A stretch of 24,448 nucleotides of DNA. It comes from Nitrospinota bacterium. Its GTDB lineage: Bacteria; Nitrospinota; Nitrospinia; JACRGO01. Positions 7,151 to 14,265 of the stretch are shown piece by piece. How positions within the stretch are numbered: the first letter of the stretch is position 1; every line of letters starts with the position of its first letter. The notes below the pieces were generated by a model. It worked only from the letters and a program-made list of their open reading frames with translations, was not told the origin of the DNA and ran no database searches. Both the position numbers and the translations under genes were made by a program. Location of the stretch: the NCBI GenBank assembly GCA_016212295.1, contig JACRGO010000180.1, positions 1 to 24,448 on the forward strand, given 5' to 3'.

Positions 7151-7720
7151 TCACAAAAAATCTTTTAGCTTGAAAACAAACCCTGGGCCGGCCTCTCTCC
7201 ACTTTTTCTCCAGTCGGAGTGAAAAAATACATGAGATCCTTGTCTTTCCCGCACAGGAAGAGGCGATGAAACCATCCCGCACCTCTTTATCCTGGACCAC
7301 CGAAGGGGCGTTCAATCCCCTAAGTATCGCGGCGGTCAGAGGGTCGGCCCGGACCTCCTCAACTGCCCCAAGCTCCTCTTTCACCTTTCCGTATTCCCTT
7401 TCAATGAATGCTGCGTAGGCGGTGGACTTCATGAAATCCTGAAACAAGGAGGCGCATTCCGTAAAGACCTCTGACAGCGTCTTATTCTGCGCGAGGGTGG
7501 CCCTTTTGCGCTCGAGCATTTTTTCCCCTGCCAGCCGAAGGGATTCCCGCCGTAACGCGCATTCCTTCTCCTCCTTGCTGATCCGGGCCTCAAGGGCTTC
7601 CAATTGTTCCCGGGCCGAGGACAGAACGCCACGCGCCTCCACTTCGGCCTCTTCCAGGATGGTTTTCTCCCTTAGTTCCGCCTCTTTTTTCAGGGCGGAG
7701 AGGAGTTTTTCAACGCTCAT
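7151..7720 (-). CDS. atpE: V/A-type ATPase subunit E (peripheral stalk)
   Basis: A 189-residue protein. The N-terminal half (about 5-85) is a charged, Ala/Glu-rich helix ('LLSALKKEAELREKTILEEA') as in the E subunit coiled coil that pairs with H/G in the peripheral stalk. The C-terminal half has the globular segment typical of the family (from about 90, including 'SLFQDFMKSTAYAAFIERE' and a late 'DGFIASS'). The ATG overlaps the stop of the K gene by ATGA, indicating coupled translation. Order H-I-K-E matches archaeal A-type ATPase operons, but the next gene is rlmI-like rather than C-F-A-B-D. Confidence 0.83.
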   Translation of the reverse strand: MSVEKLLSALKKEAELREKTILEEAEVEARGVLSSAREQLEALEARISKEEKECALRRESLRLAGEKMLERKRATLAQNKTLSEVFTECASLFQDFMKSTAYAAFIEREYGKVKEELGAVEEVRADPLTAAILRGLNAPSVVQDKEVRDGFIASSCAGKTRISCIFSLRLEKKWREAGPGFVFKLKDFL

Positions 7721-7926
7721 TTAATTATCAAGTAGGCGATGACAAAGCCCAGGATCACTATGGTTTCAGGGATGGCCACGAGAACAATCATCGGGCCCAG
7801 CAGTTCCTTTTTTTCCACTATGGCCCCCACTGCCGCGGAACCGATCTTCCCCTGCGCCCAGGCCGTGGCAAAGGCCGTTAGTCCTATGGCCAAAGCGGCC
7901 GCCAGTGTTTTTAAGTCCATTTCCAT
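7717..7926 (-). CDS. atpK: V/A-type ATPase subunit K (membrane rotor ring)
   Basis: A 69-residue proteolipid with two transmembrane helices (about 7-35 and 44-68) joined by a short polar loop. The ion-binding carboxylate is Glu54 in 'AIPETIVILGF' of helix 2; helix 1 carries 'AWAQGKIGSA' with Gln25. It is a single-hairpin (8 kDa) form rather than the doubled form of some V-ATPases. The ring carries H+ or Na+ past subunit I; the coupling ion cannot be decided by eye. ATG at 7926 has a strong GGAGGAG. A transposase gene separates it from subunit I, so K may depend on its own promoter or on read-through. Confidence 0.92.
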   Translation of the reverse strand: MEMDLKTLAAALAIGLTAFATAWAQGKIGSAAVGAIVEKKELLGPMIVLVAIPETIVILGFVIAYLIIK

Positions 7927-7952
7927 GTTGTCTCCTCCATAAAATAATTTTT

Positions 7953-7958
7953 ATTATA
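7953..7958 (-). promoter_or_regulatory. Candidate -10 box upstream of atpK
   Basis: TATAAT reads on the minus strand at 7958-7953, about 27 bases upstream of the atpK ATG and downstream of the inserted transposase gene. A second TATAAT lies at 7981-7976 with TTGAAA between, so the -35 assignment is unclear. A local promoter here would restore transcription of K and E after the insertion; this is inference. Confidence 0.28.
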
Positions 7959-8019
7959 CGCCAACTTGTTTTTCAATTATACTTCCAAAAACTTCATGGT
8001 GGAGCGCTCGTTGCTGAAT

Positions 8020-8628
8020 TTAAATATTTTGGCCATGGGCATTTACAAACAAATCATCCTTGTCCCAATTCAGTGGATTATTAACAATGTATTCCCGGAT
8101 GCGATTCAAATCATTTTCATTTCGTATGATGCGTTCGTAATAATTGCGTTGCCAAACGGATTTTTCAAATGGCGGAAATTTTCCGGATTTTACATTGCGG
8201 ATGTATTCATTGGTTGTTAATGATTTAAATGCGCCGACGATATCACCAATCGTAGGGGCGGGTCTTGTGCCCGCCCTTACGGTTGTGCCCGCCCTTGTAT
8301 AATTTTGGTCATACATGGGATTTTTTGAATCCACGGAATTTTGGGCATCCACAAGGGATGCCCCTACGATTATGATCCCATGAAAATGATTTGGCATTAC
8401 CGCATATTTATCGATTTCAATATTTACGAATTTGTTTTTCAATTCATTCCACAAATGATCAACCATTTTCCCGGCGTCATTTAAACACATTGCCCCATCC
8501 ACAATTTTTCCAAACAGAGATTCCCGGTTTTGCGCGCAAATGGTGATGAAATACGCCCCCGGCAGGGAATAATCCGCCCCTTTTAACCGGATGGAACGGC
8601 GGTGATGTTTTGCGGTATCGAATTTCAT
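8020..8628 (-). CDS. REP-associated tyrosine transposase (RAYT, Y1/HUH family)
   Basis: A 202-residue IS200-like Y1 transposase of the RAYT type. The N-terminal signature 'HHRRSIRLKGADYSLPGAYF' precedes 'VTIC'-like 'ITICAQNRE'. The HUH metal motif is 'AVMPNHFHGIIIVG'. The catalytic Tyr lies in 'VWQRNYYERII', and 'IREYIVNNPLNW' forms the C-terminal helix. Such proteins act on single-stranded palindromic REP sequences. It begins four bases after the stop of the subunit I gene and interrupts the I-K gene order. Between the HUH motif and 'TIGDIVGAFKSL' an insertion encoded by REP-like DNA adds residues including 'TRAGTTVRAGTRPAP'. All catalytic residues seen are intact. A decayed copy lies at 15607-15743. 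Confidence 0.92.
   Translation of the reverse strand: MKFDTAKHHRRSIRLKGADYSLPGAYFITICAQNRESLFGKIVDGAMCLNDAGKMVDHLWNELKNKFVNIEIDKYAVMPNHFHGIIIVGASLVDAQNSVDSKNPMYDQNYTRAGTTVRAGTRPAPTIGDIVGAFKSLTTNEYIRNVKSGKFPPFEKSVWQRNYYERIIRNENDLNRIREYIVNNPLNWDKDDLFVNAHGQNI
8248..8371. repeat. REP-like palindromes inside the RAYT gene
   Basis: AATCGTAGGGGC (8248-8259) and GCCCCTACGATT (8360-8371) form a perfect 12-bp inverted repeat. Just inside the left arm are two copies of a GGGC/GCCC-rich unit (GGGCGGGTCTTGTGCCCGCCC, then GTGCCCGCCC), and near the right arm GGGCATCCACAAGGGATGCCC. These are typical REP-like hairpins, here lying in frame within the transposase coding sequence. Confidence 0.7.
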
Positions 8629-8632
8629 TCCT

Positions 8633-10516
8633 TTATTTTAAAGGCGAAAAAGGTATTCCCCTGGGGGAATAAAACTGGGAAAAGAATTCCACGTAATGGA
8701 GCCTTATGGCCTGGATGGCCGGGCTGAGCACCCCGATGGCGAAATTAAGGGCGTGCATCAGGACCAGCGCCGGTATTGCAAATCCTATCCAAAGCCCTGA
8801 TCCAAGAAGATCATCCGCCAAGTCCGCCATGATGATTGAGGCGAGTCCCAGCGCCATTAAACGGGAGTATGAAAGTATGTTTGAAAAGAGTTTAGGCGCC
8901 TCTGTCACCACTTCCATGAATTTGCCCGCGAAGAGTTTCACGATGAAGGCCGCAACCGGGACGGCCACGCTCCATCCCGCCCCCGCTCCGGACCACGAGC
9001 CAAGGACTATCCATGGAAGGGACGCGAGAAGAACCACATCGCAGAGTTTTTCCACCGCCTTTCCAGCGAAGCCGAGCCTCCAACCGTTCCAGGCCCCCAA
9101 TCCTGAGCCAAGCATGACGTGTCCCCACCCGACCAGGATAACAATATAGAGCATGTGGACCGTTTCCTCCTTCCTGTCCCACAAGGGAGGCGGAAGGCCC
9201 AATTGACCCCACAGCTTTCCGAAAAATTCGCCGTAGACGACGCCGAATATGCCGCTCATAACCGCGCATGGCATGATGATGGCGGCGGCGTCCTGGAGAA
9301 CAGAGTCATGGGGTCTTGAGCGCTTCAGCAGGTATCCTATGCCCGCGAGGAGCGCGGCGTATCCTAGGTCCCCAAGAATTAGACCGAAGAAGAGCGGGAC
9401 AGTAAAGGCCATGACCGGAGTGGGGTCAATGGTGCCGTATTGGGGAAGTGAATAGACGCGCAGGAGCCTCTCGAACGGCCTGGCCCACGGGACGTTCCTA
9501 AGCTCCACCGGCGTATCCTCATATTCCTCCCTGGAAGGAGGAAGGATGTACATCAGCACGGCCCCGCTGAATTCCTCTTCCAGGAACTTTTGGAGTCCAG
9601 CGCATTCCTTTTCAGGGACCCAGCCCGTGATCCAAAAGGCGCTGCTGGAATGAGCGAGGAAGTGCCGGGTCCGGAGTGGCGCAATCGCCAGGCCCAGACC
9701 CTCAAACGCCGTTAAAAGCAGATCACGCCGTTCTTTGGACAAGCTGGTTAGCCTCTCGCATTCCTTTTCCAACTCCGCGTGAAATTCGTTTTCGCTCTCG
9801 AAGAGGCATTTCAGGGTGGAGGCAAAGGTATCGCGGCTGTACTGCTTGGGCAAATGCACCGGGCGCGCCTTTTTCCCTACTGCCTGGCGCATTATCTTCT
9901 CGCGCATGGAGGCGGGATAGACCACCAGGGCCGCGCCTCCCGCCTCCCCTTGGGAACTCCGGAAAATGGAAAAGGCCCCTCCTGTGATCTGTTCCAAGTC
10001 TTCTTCAAGGTCCTGGTACGCGTTCTCGAACTCCTTTGGAAAGGCCACTCCTATGAGCTCAACGTTGGCGGATGAGACAACCATTTCTATGAGCGGCAGG
10101 AACTCCTCGTACATCTTGCGGTATTGGAGGATCTCGTCAATTTGCTTCTGCAGGCGGTCGATATGCCTGGAGACATCCATGATCTCGCCCGCGCTGGAAT
10201 ATAGGACCTGGAAGGCCTCGTCCGAAAGCCAGTCATTGCCGGGGACAGGCCACGGACATGATTCAGGCGGGCCGCCATCTGTCCTTGGCAGCGCCGCCAG
10301 CGCTGCCTGAATATCAGCCAGCAGTGATTCAGAGCGCCGGAATTTTTCCGCGGCTTCCTCGGAAAAAACCCCGATGTCCATGCCGGTATCCTTAAGGGCC
10401 GGGTCCGTGGAGGGAGAGGTCACGTGAAAACAGCCAAAGCGGTATAGGCCCTTTATCAACTTGCCTGCCGCTCCCTTGGAACCGGCTATCCTGAAGCGTT
10501 TCATGGGGATGAGCAT
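8633..10516 (-). CDS. atpI: V/A-type ATPase subunit I (membrane stator, subunit a)
   Basis: About 627 residues, the normal length for subunit I. The soluble N-terminal half has coiled coils ('SRHIDRLQKQIDEILQYRKM') and docks the peripheral stalks. The C-terminal half has about seven or eight membrane helices starting at 'VPLFFGLILGDLGYAALLAG', with the conserved channel Arg in 'NILSYSRLMALGLA' and the family ending 'LHYVEFFSQFY'. It provides the ion half-channels against the K ring. ATG at 10516 ('MLIPMKRF') fits the family N terminus 'M-x-x-P-M-K-K' better than the in-frame TTG at 10534; ATG at 10504 is a third option. It is followed at once by the inserted RAYT gene. Confidence 0.9.
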   Translation of the reverse strand: MLIPMKRFRIAGSKGAAGKLIKGLYRFGCFHVTSPSTDPALKDTGMDIGVFSEEAAEKFRRSESLLADIQAALAALPRTDGGPPESCPWPVPGNDWLSDEAFQVLYSSAGEIMDVSRHIDRLQKQIDEILQYRKMYEEFLPLIEMVVSSANVELIGVAFPKEFENAYQDLEEDLEQITGGAFSIFRSSQGEAGGAALVVYPASMREKIMRQAVGKKARPVHLPKQYSRDTFASTLKCLFESENEFHAELEKECERLTSLSKERRDLLLTAFEGLGLAIAPLRTRHFLAHSSSAFWITGWVPEKECAGLQKFLEEEFSGAVLMYILPPSREEYEDTPVELRNVPWARPFERLLRVYSLPQYGTIDPTPVMAFTVPLFFGLILGDLGYAALLAGIGYLLKRSRPHDSVLQDAAAIIMPCAVMSGIFGVVYGEFFGKLWGQLGLPPPLWDRKEETVHMLYIVILVGWGHVMLGSGLGAWNGWRLGFAGKAVEKLCDVVLLASLPWIVLGSWSGAGAGWSVAVPVAAFIVKLFAGKFMEVVTEAPKLFSNILSYSRLMALGLASIIMADLADDLLGSGLWIGFAIPALVLMHALNFAIGVLSPAIQAIRLHYVEFFSQFYSPRGIPFSPLK

Positions 10517-10552
10517 TGCTTCACTGCCTTTCAAGAACCAAAAAAAGAAATA

Positions 10553-10656
10553 GAACGCGGATGACGCTGATGAAACGGATCTACGCGAATTTTAAAAATA
10601 ATTTTTTAATCCGTGCAAATCCGCTTCATCCGTGTCATCAGTGTCATCAGTGTTCC
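10553..10656. repeat. Inverted short-repeat array (GCGGATGA / TCATCCG type)
   Basis: The left arm (10553-10588) carries GCGGATGACGCTGATGAAACGG. The right arm (10608-10656) carries the reverse-complement modules ATCCGTGC, TTCATCCGTGTCATCAGTG and a second GTCATCAGTG, in matching order. The arms could pair around an AT-rich centre. This fills most of the gap between the subunit H/G gene and subunit I. Confidence 0.6.
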
Positions 10657-10680
10657 ATTCAGATTTTAAATATCCTGAAT

Positions 10681-10983
10681 TTATTTTATCAAAAGCTCAA
10701 AAAATTCCTTGGCGATTTCACGGACCGCGGCCTGGGAAGAGGCCGGAAGCGGCAGTTCCACGCCGTTCCCCCCTTCCGGGAAAAACGCCTCGTTCCGGCA
10801 CGCTGACTGGCGGACCTCCGCAAGCCTTGCCTCTTTTTCCCGGATAAGGGCATTGGCCTTATTCATGGCTTCCGCTATGATATCCCTTGCCTTCCTTTTG
10901 GCCAAGTCGAGGCGCTCTTGAATTTCTTCCTCGATTTTCCTTATTTCCAGCAGGGCCTGTTTTTCCTCGTCGATTTTTTCCAT
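10681..10983 (-). CDS. V/A-type ATPase subunit H/G-like (peripheral stalk)
   Basis: A 100-residue, largely helical protein. Residues 3-62 are a continuous charged coiled coil ('EEEIQERLDLAKRKARDII', 'AEAMNKANALIREKEARL') with the Ala spacing typical of G/H stalk subunits that pair with E. A short C-terminal helix 'AVREIAKEFFELLI' closes it. The insertion 'NEAFFPEGGNGVELP' between the helices is unusual for a pure coiled coil. It is the first gene of the H-I-K-E block, 38 bp downstream of the PilZ gene on the same strand, so it could be co-transcribed with cyaA and PilZ. Family assignment leans partly on context. Confidence 0.72.
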   Translation of the reverse strand: MEKIDEEKQALLEIRKIEEEIQERLDLAKRKARDIIAEAMNKANALIREKEARLAEVRQSACRNEAFFPEGGNGVELPLPASSQAAVREIAKEFFELLIK

Positions 10984-11021
10984 GGATTCTTACACGTTCA
11001 TTTTAAGAGGCAGAATTGGTT

Positions 11022-11942
11022 TTATAAATCCAAGGACTCGTCCAATTCAATATTCTTGAATTCAAGGAAATCCTTCATCTCTTCTTGCTCCTTCTCCGAG
11101 ACTTCCCTGCCTTCAAGCCTTGCCCGTATCTTTGTCTTGTGAAGCGCTATGCGGGTGATACGCTCAATATTATAAACATTTTCATCAAGATTTTCCTTGG
11201 CTTTTTTCTCGTTTTGAATAAAGCGGGAAATTCCCTCCACCAGACTTTTTGAAACGCCCTCAAACCGGATTCCGCATTTATAGGGAAATTCCTGGTCCTT
11301 GAGGTCGGTCAACTGCATGACAACCGCCTTGGTGTCCATGGGGCTTACATCCGGGAACTCAATTTCAACCTTTATACTTGTCTCCGGCTCAAGCTTGTTG
11401 TTGGCGGTCAAAAAGGACAACCCGTCCACGGAAATATCCGACGCCACGGCGACCTCCGTGCCAAGGATTTTCGTTGTAACGGGAAATTCCAGCTTCACGA
11501 AAACCGGCGGATCATCCGGGGTCAGGAAAAATCGTTCAGCGGTCCGGAATTGATGGCGAAGCACCTCCGCTGGATAAGCAATTGTCACGGTTGAAAATCT
11601 CTCCTCCCCCATTGCCAGGAATCTTGATTGAAAAGTATAGGGATCGCCCCCAAGGTGGAAACTGATTTCAAGGAATTCGGAAGTTTCCAAGGCGCGCCTG
11701 CCGTGCTCTTCCGGCATTACAGTATCTATTACCAGGGCAGGCAGGCCTTCAAAATTATCCTTCCTGATGATTCTATCGGAATAAAATTTCTGCACCCGGA
11801 TATCGATGGCGATTTCCAGGGAGCTTCCTTCCCTTATAGCTTCCTGCATGATCGAAGCGATCTTTTCGGAGGTCTTGAATTTCAAGGGAGGAATGGCGTT
11901 CTTTGATTTCGCTATTTTCCTGGCCGTTTCGATGATTCCCAT
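11022..11942 (-). CDS. PilZ-domain c-di-GMP-binding protein (YcgR-like)
   Basis: A 306-residue cytoplasmic protein. Residues about 35-125 form a beta-rich YcgR-N-like domain. The PilZ domain follows (about 126-235) with both c-di-GMP signatures intact: RxxxR at Arg129/Arg133 in 'LRHQFRTAER' and D/NxSxxG at Asp169-Gly174 in 'ASDISVDGLSF'. A charged helical tail (about 235-306) follows. YcgR-type proteins act on flagellar motors or other surface machinery when c-di-GMP rises; no flagellar gene is nearby, so the target is unknown. Its ATG overlaps the cyclase stop as TAATG, strongly suggesting coupled translation and a joint role in c-di-GMP and cAMP signalling. Confidence 0.87.
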   Translation of the reverse strand: MGIIETARKIAKSKNAIPPLKFKTSEKIASIMQEAIREGSSLEIAIDIRVQKFYSDRIIRKDNFEGLPALVIDTVMPEEHGRRALETSEFLEISFHLGGDPYTFQSRFLAMGEERFSTVTIAYPAEVLRHQFRTAERFFLTPDDPPVFVKLEFPVTTKILGTEVAVASDISVDGLSFLTANNKLEPETSIKVEIEFPDVSPMDTKAVVMQLTDLKDQEFPYKCGIRFEGVSKSLVEGISRFIQNEKKAKENLDENVYNIERITRIALHKTKIRARLEGREVSEKEQEEMKDFLEFKNIELDESLDL

Positions 11943-13996
11943 TACTTATTCAACTCCGGTATGGTCCCCACGCTTTCCTCAATGGTTTGGCGCACTGTCT
12001 TAAGCAGGGAGTAGTACTGGTGGCCCTTAGGGGCGAAGATCCTCGCATGCTCCGGCAGTTCAGCCTTGTCGCTGAGTCCCAATTCCCCGATGCAGCGGCA
12101 TAAAGCGTTCATTCCCGCTTCTGGATTGGAATGGTTTTCGTAAAACATCTCCCCCCAAGAGGTCAGGTAAAACAACGCCACGGATTCGACGTCCCATTTG
12201 CCTCTGTCGCTGAAAAAGTTTATAACCGCGAAAATGTATTTTTTCCTGGCCTCTGACACAAGGTCCTCGTTCTTCAGAGTGGCTATTTTAAAGCCCGGGA
12301 AAAATTCGTGTATTTCCCTGATCAGCCTCTGGATGTCCGCAAGGACCACATTGGTGGGGTTAGGCGTGAGGTAGAGTCTTGTTTTCAGGTCGCAGATTTT
12401 ATTGAAAACCATCCATACAATAATGAAAACGAGATCATAATTCACCACCAACAGCTTGTTTCCAACATCCTTTTTTTCGATGTCGATTCGCGCTAGCTGG
12501 TCCCGGTAAAGGTTCCAAACGGTTTTACGCGCCTTGTCCAGTGAGGCATGAAACGTCAGGTCGTCCTGAAGAAGCCCATCTTCAAACGCCTTGCGAAGAT
12601 TAACCAGCTTATTCGGCTTATTTGAATAAAAGGCAAAGAGTTTTCGTCCGAGAATGGTCAGATCGGTCTGCGTTATTATATGCCCGCCGAACGATTCCTC
12701 CTTCAGCCGGTCGGCCAGGCTCTGATAAGTTTTAATCATGTAGCCATGCACATCGGCCCCAAGACGCAAGACCTTTTTCACGTCCCATTCCTTGTAGGAA
12801 TTGAGGTCGCTTAATTTCTCCTGGTCCCAGCCCCAGTTTTTAACGTAATCAAGCACGGCCTTCTCCTTGAAGCCCATTTCCTCCTTATCGGGCATATCAA
12901 GACTCGCCTTCACGCCGGTTTTTACATAAAAGCATTTGCACAAGAGGTCGAGCACTTTTTTGTTCCCCACGCCCTGGTAATATTTAAGAATGTGGCCAAA
13001 CATCATCATGTAGGGATCAAGGGAAAGATTTTTCCCGCCGGACCCAAGTATCCCTTTTTTCATTTCCGTGCATAGCAGGGCCGGTTTGCCCTTGGCGCGA
13101 ATGTATCCCTCCAGCATTCCCATCTTCAGGACGGATTTGAAGGGAGAATCCATTGCCTTGTTCATTTGCCAGAGGGCGGCGCCGAAGAATTCCTCATAGG
13201 AGATTTCATAAAGGTTTCCAAGGTTGACGAAATTATCCTCGCCCAGGCCCTCACTGGCCGGGACTAAATTTTTTAATTCCTCGTACTCTTTATCGTCGAT
13301 CCCCGGCGGCATGATCCACCAAACCGGTATCTTACCCATTACAAGGATCATTGTCCTGTAGAACTCCTCCTTAAGGAGCTTGGCCTGGGACGAGCCCGCG
13401 CTCTCCTTGCCGGCCTCTCCGAAAATATTGTCCCTGACCTTTTTAATATCAGTTGGAAAAAAATGCGTTTCCACCTCATGCTCTTTCTCCGCCCATTCCT
13501 CTATCAGGGCCAATTTTTTTTCAAACCGGTCCATCCAGCAGGGTTTGAAATGCTCCTCGTGGACGCAGACCCAGAAGTCGAAATCAGAGCTTTTTGTCTG
13601 GGCGATGCTTCCAATACTCCCCATAAGAAGGAGCGAGCGGATGAAGTTATGCCTGGGCGTGAAGGCTTGCGGGTTGTCAATGACTTTTTTGGCATTGGGG
13701 AAGAGGACAATGAGGGCATTGTACGCCTCCGGGGCCAATTCAAACAGCTTTATGCCGGACGGGGTGGCGGGATTATCCACGTAACCTGGAAAATCCGGGT
13801 GGTTGACATGAAGCAGAAAGGGCAGGACGCGAAAGACCAGGGCGGTCCTCCTGGGCATGAATTCAAAGGCCCTTTGCAGCCGGTATTGATTATACTTAAG
13901 GAATATTTCCTTGTTCCTTGCAAGGGTCTCAAGGGCGTCCTCCTTAAGCTGGGCCGAAGTGAATAGCGCTTTTTTCAATAACTGAAATTTTGCCAT
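11942..13996 (-). CDS. cyaA: Class I adenylate cyclase (CyaA-like), short form
   Basis: About 684 residues converting ATP to cAMP. The nucleotidyltransferase motif is clear: 'LMGSIGSIAQTKSSDFDFWV' with Gly126-Ser127 and the metal-binding Asp138/Asp140, as in enterobacterial CyaA. Further on, 'EFFGAALWQMNKAMDSPFKS' and 'VLKMGMLEGYI' match the class I signature. E. coli CyaA is 848 residues; the shorter length suggests the C-terminal glucose/EIIA-regulated domain is reduced or absent, so control is probably different. ATG at 13996 is chosen: an in-frame TTG at 14068 would add 24 residues encoded by a duplicated repeat and GC-rich insert. It ends in TAATG with the PilZ gene. No CRP-like receptor is in the window. 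Confidence 0.9.
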   Translation of the reverse strand: MAKFQLLKKALFTSAQLKEDALETLARNKEIFLKYNQYRLQRAFEFMPRRTALVFRVLPFLLHVNHPDFPGYVDNPATPSGIKLFELAPEAYNALIVLFPNAKKVIDNPQAFTPRHNFIRSLLLMGSIGSIAQTKSSDFDFWVCVHEEHFKPCWMDRFEKKLALIEEWAEKEHEVETHFFPTDIKKVRDNIFGEAGKESAGSSQAKLLKEEFYRTMILVMGKIPVWWIMPPGIDDKEYEELKNLVPASEGLGEDNFVNLGNLYEISYEEFFGAALWQMNKAMDSPFKSVLKMGMLEGYIRAKGKPALLCTEMKKGILGSGGKNLSLDPYMMMFGHILKYYQGVGNKKVLDLLCKCFYVKTGVKASLDMPDKEEMGFKEKAVLDYVKNWGWDQEKLSDLNSYKEWDVKKVLRLGADVHGYMIKTYQSLADRLKEESFGGHIITQTDLTILGRKLFAFYSNKPNKLVNLRKAFEDGLLQDDLTFHASLDKARKTVWNLYRDQLARIDIEKKDVGNKLLVVNYDLVFIIVWMVFNKICDLKTRLYLTPNPTNVVLADIQRLIREIHEFFPGFKIATLKNEDLVSEARKKYIFAVINFFSDRGKWDVESVALFYLTSWGEMFYENHSNPEAGMNALCRCIGELGLSDKAELPEHARIFAPKGHQYYSLLKTVRQTIEESVGTIPELNK

Positions 13997-14090
13997 GCCG
14001 CGTTCCAGGAAACGGTTGAAAAACTTGCGCCTGTCCGCGTGCGACGCACAGGCAGACGGAAAGCGCAAATTTTTGAACGTAATAATATAA
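13994..14090. repeat. Direct repeat copy 1, covering the cyaA start
   Basis: Bases 13994-14029 and 14058-14090 match the second copy at 14193-14261 in the same orientation (shared blocks include TCCAGGAAACG, TTGAAAAA and ACGTAATAATATAA). Copy 1 is interrupted at about 14030-14057 by a GC-rich insert containing the palindrome GTGCGACGCAC. Its left end is the cyaA start codon. Confidence 0.7.
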
Positions 14091-14192
14091 TGGCCTTTAT
14101 TTTACCAGAAAAATCATCAAATTGTCCCAACCATTGCGTCTGAATTTATTTTAAGGATATTTCTGTGATAGATTGTATGTTTTGATTGCGGA

Positions 14193-14261
14193 CATGCGCG
14201 CTCCAGGAAACGATTGAAAAATTTGCGAGGAAAACACAAATTTCTGGACGTAATAATATAA
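14193..14261. repeat. Direct repeat copy 2, upstream of the GAF kinase gene
   Basis: This is the uninterrupted copy of the repeat at 13994-14090, ending four bases before the kinase ATG at 14266. Between the copies lie about 100 bp of AT-rich sequence in which I see no gene. The layout looks like a duplicated divergent regulatory region serving cyaA (minus) and the GAF kinase (plus). Confidence 0.7.
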
Positions 14262-14265
14262 ACCC

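Noticed and set aside
8706-9149. Plus-strand open frame opposite subunit I
   Set aside because: It is antisense to well-conserved membrane helices of subunit I and has Ser/Arg/Pro-rich composition typical of a shadow frame.
13997-14068. N-terminal extension of cyaA from the TTG at 14068
   Set aside because: The extra residues would be encoded by the duplicated spacer and its GC-rich insert; the ATG at 13996 gives a family-like N terminus.
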